From positions 1 to 11,292 of the forward strand of contig JBCCHN010000160.1 in assembly GCA_039028695.1 (NCBI GenBank): a stretch of DNA of 11,292 nt. The letters run 5' to 3'. The translations under genes and the position numbers were made by a program. The stretch comes from JANQKX01 sp039028695. Lineage in GTDB: Bacteria; Pseudomonadota; Alphaproteobacteria; Kiloniellales; Kiloniellaceae. Positions 5,796 to 11,292 of this stretch are shown piece by piece; the first letter of the stretch is position 1, and every line of letters starts with the position of its first letter. Under the pieces are notes generated by a model, which saw only the letters and a program-made list of their open reading frames with translations, ran no database searches and had not been told where the DNA came from.

Positions 5796-5806
5796 GTGTC
5801 TGACAC
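5796..5806. repeat. GTGTC-T-GACAC palindrome upstream of the RAYT gene
   Basis: GTGTC (5796-5800) and GACAC (5802-5806) flank a single T. Short GTGTC/GACAC palindromes are, as I recall, common beside REP-associated transposase genes. It lies about 150 bases before the transposase start and also within the likely leader of the opposite operon. Related but less perfect words follow at 5891-5907 (GAAAG..CTTTC around AGTGACACT) and 5917-5924 (GGTGACAT). Confidence 0.4.
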
Positions 5807-5816
5807 TCAATCGTCA

Positions 5817-5822
5817 ATTATA
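5817..5822 (-). promoter_or_regulatory. Candidate -10 box for the transferase/PLP-enzyme operon
   Basis: On the minus strand a perfect TATAAT lies here, preceded by a long AT-rich stretch (5823-5845). No convincing -35 is at 16-18 bases; a TTGCAA at 5845-5850 is too far (22 bases). Transcription from it would give a leader of about 130 bases that contains the GTGTC/GACAC palindrome at 5796-5806. Confidence 0.3.
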
Positions 5823-5936
5823 CATCTTTTTATTTATCTTATTTTTGCAATGCTCTCAAAACGAGATTAGCACAAATAAGGAGTTCAAATGAAAGAGTGA
5901 CACTTTCTCAATTAGGGGTGACATTCTACGTTCCCT

Positions 5937-5952
5937 GACATATGTTAATGTC
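5937..5952 (+). repeat. Inverted repeat abutting the transposase start codon
   Basis: GACAT at 5937-5941 and ATGTC at 5948-5952 form a 5-base stem with a 6-nt loop that ends exactly at the ATG of the transposase gene (5953). No Shine-Dalgarno sequence is present in the usual place, so the hairpin may occupy the initiation region and limit translation. That role is inference. Confidence 0.4.
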
Positions 5953-6615
5953 ATGGCAAGATTAGCACGAGTGGTGATCCCGAACGTACCGCACTATATC
6001 ATTCAGCGCGGTAATCGGGGACAAGACACCTTTTTCGAGCCGGCCGACTATAAGGCCTACCTCGAAATCATGGCCGAATGGTGCGACCGTTGTCGAGTGA
6101 CCATCTCGGCGTATTCCCTCCTTCCCAATCATGTTCATTTGATTGCAACGCCCAAGACCTATGACGGTCTGGCACGGGCGGTCGGCGAAGCGCATCGGCG
6201 CTACACCCGAAGAATCAACGATCTCTATGGCTGGTCGGGCTTTTTGTGGCAAGGGCGCTTTGCCTCCTTCCCCATGGACCCGCCGACTTGGGTTAAGGCC
6301 GCTTGTTACGTGGAGCAGAGCCCGGTGATGGAAGGTGTCTCTCGGTCCGCCAAAACTTATCGCTGGTCGAGTGCAAAGGCGCATCTCAAGGGTAAAGACG
6401 ATGCCTTGGTCAAAGTCGCACCTTTGCAAAAAAAGGTAGGCGATTGGGCAGCATTCCTGAAAGAAGGCATTTCAGAAGAAGACGCAGCCCTTATTGAGGC
6501 GCACAGTAGGACCGGGCGCCCTCTCGGCAAGCCCAATTTCGTCAGCCGGCTTGAAGATAAGCTGGACCGGACCCTGGCGCCACAAAAGCGCGGACCGAAG
6601 CCGAAAAATCGCTAG
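5953..6615 (+). CDS. REP-associated tyrosine transposase (RAYT, Y1/HUH family)
   Basis: The 220-residue protein is an IS200/IS605-type Y1 transposase of the single-copy, REP-associated class. Evidence: MARLARVVIPNVPHYIIQRG at the N-terminus, typical of these proteins; the HUH motif NHVHL with metal-binding H60 and H62; LWQGRF; CYVEQSPV with Y119 as the probable nucleophile (relatives read YVExNPV); the YRWSS motif; and a C-terminal TGRPLGKPNF...LEDKLDRTL...KRGPKPK tail that is a family signature. Such enzymes cut and join single-stranded REP or hairpin DNA and spread REP sequences. The gene looks intact. It lies between two minus-strand operons, with palindromes upstream but no obvious insertion-sequence ends or target duplication. 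The usual family Asn before the Pro (ENP) is Ser here (QSP). Confidence 0.93.
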   Translation: MARLARVVIPNVPHYIIQRGNRGQDTFFEPADYKAYLEIMAEWCDRCRVTISAYSLLPNHVHLIATPKTYDGLARAVGEAHRRYTRRINDLYGWSGFLWQGRFASFPMDPPTWVKAACYVEQSPVMEGVSRSAKTYRWSSAKAHLKGKDDALVKVAPLQKKVGDWAAFLKEGISEEDAALIEAHSRTGRPLGKPNFVSRLEDKLDRTLAPQKRGPKPKNR

Positions 6616-6617
6616 GC

Positions 6618-6658
6618 TTTTCGCCGATCAATTCACATTCCTGCATTCCAGGCGAAAA
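6618..6658. terminator. Inverted repeat between convergent genes, possible terminator
   Basis: TTTTCGCC at 6618-6625 is matched by GGCGAAAA at 6651-6658, with 25 nt between. It begins three bases after the transposase stop and ends 25 bases before the stop of the convergent aminotransferase-like gene. A second inverted repeat, TGTTGAG 6659-6665 with CTCAACA 6691-6697, follows and reaches into the end of that gene. Either could terminate transcription, or the pair could mark the edge of the transposase-associated element. Confidence 0.35.
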
Positions 6659-6683
6659 TGTTGAGTTCTTAATCCGATAGGGT

Positions 6684-7925
6684 TTAGGAGCTCAACAATT
6701 CGTCCATGGCCGAGATAAGCTGATCGACCTCTTCCAAGCTGGTATAGTGAACCATCGAGACGCGCACGACGCCGTCTTCAGGATCGTCATACCCCAAAGC
6801 CCGCACACAACGGTGACCGTAAAAGTGACCATGGCCCACGGCAATATCCTTGTCAGCCAGCCCTTGCGCCAGATCCCTAGACCGCCAATCATCGAGCGAG
6901 AAGGAGATGGTCGGCATGCGCTTTTCCCGGTCCCCGCTCGCGTCACCGATAATCCTGATGTCTGCGCGGCTGCGCAGATAGTCCAAGAAGCGGGTCTGAC
7001 ACCGGCCTTCATGGCCCTCAATTAACCTGAAGACCGCCTGAAGGCGCGTTTTCGGATCGTTGGCCTCACCGCCAAAGTGATGTTCGTAAAGGGCATCAAA
7101 ATAGTCCCCAACGCCACTCAAGGCCGCCACGGATTCGTAATTTAGTCCCCCCGGATGAATGGTTTCGGGCGGGTTGTTCTCATGAAAATAGTGATTCTGG
7201 TTTCGGCACAGGGCAATCGCCTCGCGTTTGCCGTACATAAGCGCCAGATGAGGACCGTAGATCTTGTAGAGGCTGAAGAGGTAAAAATCCACATCCCAGT
7301 CCTTGACGTCGATGAGGCCATGAGCCGCATAGGCGACACCATCCACGCAGGTCAGCGCGCCGACCCTGCGGGCCTTGGCGGCTATCTCGGCGACCGGGTT
7401 AATCGAGCCCACCACATTGGAAACATGGGGGAAGCAAAGTAGCCTGGTTTTTTTGTTCAGAAGTCCATCCAGTTCCGCGAGATCTAGCAGACCACTCACG
7501 GGGTCTATTGACCATTGCCGCACCACAATGCCAAATTCTTCCAGACGCCGCCAAGCGCCCCCATTGGCTTCGTGGTCCTGATTGGTGACGATGATCTCAT
7601 CCCCTGGGGCGAAATTGGGCCTCAGGCCCTGCGCCAGGATATAGACATTTAGTGTCGTGGAAGGGCCAATGACGATCTCGTCTCGCTCGGCCCCGATCAT
7701 CTCGGCAAAAAGGCGATGGGCCCCTTCCAGCCGCTGCGTTGCATCCTGCGACGAGCGAAAAGCCCAAGCCGGTTGGTTCTGGCATTCACTCATATAGGCC
7801 TGCAAACGATCAACGACCTGTTGCGGCACATAGGAACCGCCAGCGTTTTCAAAATAGGCAACACCGTTCTTCAGGGCCGGAAAGAATCGCCGGCAAAATT
7901 CCACATCCAATACATCTTTAGCCAT
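6684..7925 (-). CDS. Class-V aminotransferase, cysteine desulfurase-like (VC1184/TIGR01976 type)
   Basis: The 413-residue protein has the fold-type I PLP architecture of the class V group: FENAGGSYVP at 25-34, NQDHEANGGAW with the ring-stacking His (H118), CVDGVAYAAHG with the PLP-pyridine Asp (D195), and FSLYKIYGPH with the Schiff-base Lys (K221). HPGGLNYES and VVRVSMVHYTSLEEVDQL near the end match the cysteine-desulfurase-like subfamily named after VC1184. In SufS enzymes the catalytic cysteine sits in a TGHHCAQP-like loop; here the matching segment is VGHGHFYGHRC, with His (H367) at the aligned place and a Cys only six residues later (C373). Desulfurase activity is therefore unproven. The ATG overlaps the end of gatB by 8 bases (ATGGCTAA), pointing to coupled translation. 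It is the last gene of the gatCAB operon. Confidence 0.88.
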   Translation of the reverse strand: MAKDVLDVEFCRRFFPALKNGVAYFENAGGSYVPQQVVDRLQAYMSECQNQPAWAFRSSQDATQRLEGAHRLFAEMIGAERDEIVIGPSTTLNVYILAQGLRPNFAPGDEIIVTNQDHEANGGAWRRLEEFGIVVRQWSIDPVSGLLDLAELDGLLNKKTRLLCFPHVSNVVGSINPVAEIAAKARRVGALTCVDGVAYAAHGLIDVKDWDVDFYLFSLYKIYGPHLALMYGKREAIALCRNQNHYFHENNPPETIHPGGLNYESVAALSGVGDYFDALYEHHFGGEANDPKTRLQAVFRLIEGHEGRCQTRFLDYLRSRADIRIIGDASGDREKRMPTISFSLDDWRSRDLAQGLADKDIAVGHGHFYGHRCVRALGYDDPEDGVVRVSMVHYTSLEEVDQLISAMDELLSS

Positions 7926-9426
7926 TGAGTTTAGTCCGCAAAATTTGATTGACCACGCCCGGATTAGCTTGACCTTTTGTTGCTTTCATCACCTGGCCCA
8001 CGAACCAGCCCAAGACCTTTTCGTTTCCGCTGCGGTATTGCTCCACCTGCCCCGCGTTACCCGCGATGATGTCGTCAACAATGGCCTCAATCGCGCCGCT
8101 GTCGCTGATTTGCTTGAGGCCCTTTTCTTCAACGATTTCTTCAGCCGACTTACCGCTGTCCCACATGGCAAAAAACACATCTTTGGCTATGCGGCCCGAA
8201 AGGGTGCCGTCCAGCTCCAGCTTGATCAATCCGGCCAGCCGTTCTTCCGAGATCGGGCTCTCAGAAATTCCAAGGCCATTCTTGTTCAGAGCGCCAAAAA
8301 GCTCACCTGTCACCCAATTGCCGCTCTTGATCGCGATCTGGTTCAGAGGAACACCAGTCTGCGGTTTGAGTTCTGACATCATTTTTTCAAAAAACTCGCT
8401 TATCTCTTTTTCTGAGACCAATACAGACGCATTGTAGGCACTCAGCCCAAAATCGGCTTCAAACCGTTTTTTCTTGGCATCGGGCAATTCGGGCAATGCC
8501 GCCTGGACCTCGTCCACCCAAGCCTGCTCCAGGTTGAGAGGCAAGAGATCCGGGTCGGGAAAATAGCGATAATCGTGCGCTTCTTCCTTAGTGCGCATGG
8601 AGCGGCTTTTTCCCGTCGCCCCGTCAAAGAGCCGCGTTTCCTGTGCGATCGACCCTCCCTTTTCAAGGACCGCGATCTGACGTTTGGTCTCCGCCTCAAT
8701 GGCCTGTTGCACAAAGCGGATGGAGTTCAGGTTCTTGGTCTCCGTGCGGGTCCCCAGTTCCTCACCGGGACGGCGGACCGACAGGTTCACATCGGCGCGC
8801 ATGGAGCCCTGCTCCATGTTTCCGTCGCAAGTGCCCAAATACCGCAAGATGGACCGCAGTTTGCGCAAATAGGCCGCCGCTTCCTCGCCCGAGCGCATAT
8901 CCGGCTTGGAGACAATTTCCATCAGGATGACGCCAGAGCGGTTCAGGTCGATATAAGATTGGGTCGGATGCTGGTCGTGAACTGATTTGCCCGCGTCCTG
9001 TTCCAGATGCAGCCGTTCAATGCCAATGACACTGGGCTCTTCCCGGTCCGGCAAGTCAAGGGTCACCTGCCCTTCCCCGACGATGGGCTGAAGGTATTGG
9101 GAAATTTGGTAACCTTGGGGCAGATCCGCATAGAAATAGTTCTTACGCTCAAAGACCGAATGGAGATTTATTTTCGCATTGAGGCCCAAACCAGTTTTGA
9201 CTGCTTGCTCCACCGCCACTTTATTCAGGACAGGCAGCATGCCCGGCATGGCCGCGTCGACCAGGGACACCTGCGCGTTGGGTTCGGCCCCGAAGGCCGT
9301 GGCAGCACCTGAAAATAGTTTGGAGTCGGAGATCACCTGAGCATGGACCTCCAAGCCGATAACAACTTCCCAAAGGCCGCTTTTGCCTTTCACTAACTGG
9401 CTGGAATCTGGTGTTTTTCCACTCAT
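7918..9426 (-). CDS. gatB: Asp-tRNA(Asn)/Glu-tRNA(Gln) amidotransferase subunit B
   Basis: GatB binds the misacylated tRNA and activates its side-chain carboxylate for amidation with ammonia delivered from GatA. The 502-residue length is normal. Visible landmarks: VVIGLEVHAQ at 21-30, NYFYADLPQGYQISQY near 96-111, DLNRSGVILMEIVSKPD at about 160-176, CDGNMEQGSMRADVNLSVR around 200-218, and DYRYFPDPDLLPL at 285-297. The last 140 or so residues form the helical YqeY-like tRNA-binding domain, ending in VNQILRTKL. The GVxLME wording in place of GVPLxE fits alphaproteobacterial GatB proteins as I recall them. The start lies 3 bases after the gatA stop, with GGAG inside the gatA end as its ribosome binding site. 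Confidence 0.97.
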   Translation of the reverse strand: MSGKTPDSSQLVKGKSGLWEVVIGLEVHAQVISDSKLFSGAATAFGAEPNAQVSLVDAAMPGMLPVLNKVAVEQAVKTGLGLNAKINLHSVFERKNYFYADLPQGYQISQYLQPIVGEGQVTLDLPDREEPSVIGIERLHLEQDAGKSVHDQHPTQSYIDLNRSGVILMEIVSKPDMRSGEEAAAYLRKLRSILRYLGTCDGNMEQGSMRADVNLSVRRPGEELGTRTETKNLNSIRFVQQAIEAETKRQIAVLEKGGSIAQETRLFDGATGKSRSMRTKEEAHDYRYFPDPDLLPLNLEQAWVDEVQAALPELPDAKKKRFEADFGLSAYNASVLVSEKEISEFFEKMMSELKPQTGVPLNQIAIKSGNWVTGELFGALNKNGLGISESPISEERLAGLIKLELDGTLSGRIAKDVFFAMWDSGKSAEEIVEEKGLKQISDSGAIEAIVDDIIAGNAGQVEQYRSGNEKVLGWFVGQVMKATKGQANPGVVNQILRTKLNG

Positions 9427-9429
9427 GGC

Positions 9430-10923
9430 CTATTCTCCCGCCAAAAACTGCGGCAAGGCGTCAAAGCCCGCGGCCTTCTCCAGAACGTCCGCGCTTCGGA
9501 AAAGAGTCTCTTCGTCAAAGGCAGGGGCAATCAACTGCAGACCCAGGGGCAAACCGTCCGCAGACAAACCGGCGGGTACGGATATGGCCGGCAGACCGGC
9601 CAGCGATGCCGGAACAGTAAAGACGTCATTCAGATACATGGCCACGGGATCGTCCATTTTTTCGCCAATGCCAAAGGCCGCCGAGGGGGCAGTCGGCGTC
9701 AAGATAACGTCCACATCCTCAAAAGCACTGGCAAAGTCATTGGCGATGAGGGTGCGCACTTGCCGCGCCTTGTTATAGTAGGCGTCGTAATATCCTGCGG
9801 AAAGTACGTAGGTCCCGATTAAGACACGCCTCTTGACCTCCTCGCCAAAGCCCTCGCCCCGGGTCAGTTCATACATCTCATCCAAACTGTCTGCAGGCAC
9901 TCGCAGGCCGTAGCGGACGCCGTCATACCGCGCCAAGTTGGAGGACGCTTCAGCCGGTGCCACGATGTAATAGGTGGGCAAGGCATGCATGGTGTGGGGC
10001 AAGGAGATCTCCACCGGCGTTGCGCCCGCTTCCTTCATCCATGCAATCCCCTCTTGCCAAAGAGCCTCGATTTCATCCGGCATGCCGTCGACCCGATATT
10101 CCTTGGGCACGCCGATCTTCAGGCCGCGAATATCGCCGGACAAAGCCGATTCATAGCGGGGCACCGGACGATCCACGGAGGTGGAGTCCTTGGGGTCATA
10201 GCCCGCCATGGCCTCAAGCATGATGGCCGCATCCCGCACGCTTCGCGTCATGGGTCCGGCTTGATCCAGCGAGGATGCAAAAGCAACGATACCCCAACGG
10301 GAACAACGCCCATAGGTCGGCTTCATGCCCACGATACCCACGAAAGCACCGGGTTGGCGGATGGAGCCGCCGGTGTCCGTCCCGGTCGCACCAAAGGCAC
10401 AGCGAGCAGCCACCGCGGCCGCGGACCCGCCCGAGGACCCACCGGGCACCAAGGGTGTATCGTCCCCTTGTCGCTTCCAGGGATTAGTCACATTGCCGTA
10501 GTAGCTGGTCATGTTGGACGAGCCCATAGCGAACTCGTCCAGATTGGTTTTCCCCAACATCACCGCACCGGCCTGCGATAGGTTGGCGCTAACAGTCGAG
10601 TCATAGGGCGGATGAAATCCATCCAGGATGTGAGACCCGGCAGTGGTCAATACGCCCTTAGTGCAAAAAAGATCCTTAATGGCGATGGGCAGCCCGTCCA
10701 TCACACCAACCTCTGCCCCATCCTTTTTCGCGGAGATCCGCCGCTGATCCGAGGCCGCCGCCATCTCAAGGGCAAGTTCAGGGGTTTCCGTGATAAAGGC
10801 GTTCAGCGGACGTGCGGCCTCGACGGCGGAGATCATCTCTTTGGTCAGTTCCACCGCGGAAAATTCACCGGCGGTCAAACGGTCCCGTGCCTCCGAGAGG
10901 CTCAATCTGGTTATCTCGCTCAT
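9430..10923 (-). CDS. gatA: Asp-tRNA(Asn)/Glu-tRNA(Gln) amidotransferase subunit A
   Basis: GatA is the glutaminase subunit that releases ammonia from glutamine for transfer to GatB. The 497-residue protein carries the complete amidase signature: K83 in PIAIKDLF, S163 in PGGSSGGSAAAVAA, and nucleophile S187 in GTDTGGSIRQP. These form the Ser-cisSer-Lys triad, with the same 24-residue spacing between the two serines as in S. aureus GatA. Later family segments include KPTYGRCSRWG, ASSLDQAGPMTRSVRD and, near the C-terminus, GLPLGLQLI. The start ATG at 10923 is 5 bases beyond the gatC stop, with its AGG-containing ribosome binding site inside the gatC end. The close packing suits equal production of the subunits of one complex. 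Confidence 0.97.
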   Translation of the reverse strand: MSEITRLSLSEARDRLTAGEFSAVELTKEMISAVEAARPLNAFITETPELALEMAAASDQRRISAKKDGAEVGVMDGLPIAIKDLFCTKGVLTTAGSHILDGFHPPYDSTVSANLSQAGAVMLGKTNLDEFAMGSSNMTSYYGNVTNPWKRQGDDTPLVPGGSSGGSAAAVAARCAFGATGTDTGGSIRQPGAFVGIVGMKPTYGRCSRWGIVAFASSLDQAGPMTRSVRDAAIMLEAMAGYDPKDSTSVDRPVPRYESALSGDIRGLKIGVPKEYRVDGMPDEIEALWQEGIAWMKEAGATPVEISLPHTMHALPTYYIVAPAEASSNLARYDGVRYGLRVPADSLDEMYELTRGEGFGEEVKRRVLIGTYVLSAGYYDAYYNKARQVRTLIANDFASAFEDVDVILTPTAPSAAFGIGEKMDDPVAMYLNDVFTVPASLAGLPAISVPAGLSADGLPLGLQLIAPAFDEETLFRSADVLEKAAGFDALPQFLAGE

Positions 10924-10928
10924 CGTAC

Positions 10929-11216
10929 CTACTCAACCACCTTGGGCACCGCGAAATAGCCTTGCGCCGCCTCGGGCGCATTGGCCAGAATATCAGCGGC
11001 CCTATTCCCGTCGTCGATGCGGTCCTCGCGTTCCGGTGCGACCATTTCCACCACCGAAGTCATTGGCTTGACGCCCTCGGTATCCAACTCGGACAGTTGT
11101 TCGATCCACTGCAGGATGTTAGACAGCTCCCCAGCGAGGGCTGCCTGTTGTTGATCGCTGACGCGAATTCGTGCCAGCCTGGCAATTTGCGCAACAGTGT
11201 CCTTGTCAACCGACAT
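10929..11216 (-). CDS. gatC: Asp-tRNA(Asn)/Glu-tRNA(Gln) amidotransferase subunit C
   Basis: GatC is a small scaffold that wraps around the GatA-GatB interface. At 95 residues it has the expected length. It begins with DTVAQIARLARIRVSDQQ, a hallmark of the family, then LSNILQWIEQLSELDTEGVKPM, and ends in the usual GYFAVPKVVE. The ATG at 11216 has AAGGA about 12 bases upstream, a rather wide spacing, with no nearer alternative. As first gene of the four-gene unit it should be preceded by the promoter, or by another operon member beyond the right edge. Confidence 0.96.
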   Translation of the reverse strand: MSVDKDTVAQIARLARIRVSDQQQAALAGELSNILQWIEQLSELDTEGVKPMTSVVEMVAPEREDRIDDGNRAADILANAPEAAQGYFAVPKVVE

Positions 11217-11232
11217 GGCGTGCTTGTTCCTT

Positions 11233-11260
11233 GACTAGAAAGCGGCGACTAGAAAGCGAT
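11233..11260. repeat. Tandem 14-base direct repeat upstream of gatC
   Basis: GACTAGAAAGCG occurs twice with a 14-base period (11233-11244 and 11247-11258). It lies 17 to 44 bases before the gatC start codon, where a promoter, an operator or the end of an upstream gene would be expected. It could be a simple tandem duplication or paired binding sites for a regulator. Positions 11261-11292 show nothing I can assign. Confidence 0.5.
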
Positions 11261-11292
11261 CCCTCCGAAACGGTCGGGCGAACCATGCTTCG

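Noticed and set aside
9985..10581. Plus-strand open frame of 198 codons opposite gatA
   Set aside because: It is a shadow of the highly conserved gatA reading frame. The same applies to open frames opposite gatB, such as 7945-8376.
9430..11216. Unusual catalytic changes in the amidotransferase subunits
   Set aside because: The GatA triad (K83, S163, S187) is complete, and the GatB GVxLME variation matches what I recall of normal alphaproteobacterial sequences, so nothing odd is claimed.
11235..11291. Minus-strand open frame entering from the right edge, 18 codons then TAG
   Set aside because: It could be the end of an upstream gene, but 18 codons with no recognisable motif cannot support a call.
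1..11292. CRISPR array, phage defence cassette or complete insertion sequence
   Set aside because: I saw no regularly spaced repeats, no cas-like or defence-type proteins, and no terminal repeats with target duplication around the transposase.

Overview
The window looks like chromosomal DNA from an alphaproteobacterium, probably near the Rhodospirillales. This rests on the compact gatC-gatA-gatB operon, alphaproteobacterial-style GatB wording (GVxLMEIVSKPDMRS), a 71-residue small protein of a type I recall from that group, and the general gene style. It is inferred from protein flavour only, with no database search.

Layout. Positions 1-41 hold the 5' part of a minus-strand tRNA-Ser(GCT) that runs off the left edge. 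Positions 42 to about 2870 are visibly AT-rich and gene-poor. They carry a secreted 182-residue protein of unknown function (465-1013, +), a membrane-anchored staphylococcal-nuclease-fold protein with altered active-site positions (1076-1534, -), a tiny two-helix membrane protein (1667-1885, +) and a doubtful 83-residue secreted ORF (2139-2390, +), followed by a possible frameshifted coding remnant and hairpin-rich DNA. Upstream of the 83-residue ORF, at 2005-2065, is a compact set of nested perfect inverted repeats that folds on paper as a three-way junction. It is the most striking unexplained structure here.

From 2886 onward the DNA is gene-dense. A conserved-looking small protein (2886-3101, +) converges on a three-gene minus-strand unit: a YfcG-like glutathione transferase (4981-5676), a cystathionine gamma-synthase-like PLP enzyme (3784-4929) and a second YfcG-like glutathione transferase (3125-3742). 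Two paralogous thiol/disulfide enzymes flank one sulfur-amino-acid enzyme, which suggests a shared thiol-related job. Next comes a REP-associated tyrosine transposase (RAYT, 5953-6615, +) with short palindromes in its upstream DNA.

The right-hand 4.5 kb is one tight minus-strand operon: gatC (10929-11216), gatA (9430-10923), gatB (7918-9426) and a class-V aminotransferase-fold protein (6684-7925). Gaps are 5 and 3 nt, then an 8-nt overlap. GatCAB makes Gln-tRNA(Gln) and/or Asn-tRNA(Asn) by amidating misacylated tRNAs. The fourth gene resembles cysteine desulfurases, but His occupies the place where SufS-type enzymes have their catalytic Cys, so it should not be called a desulfurase without proof.
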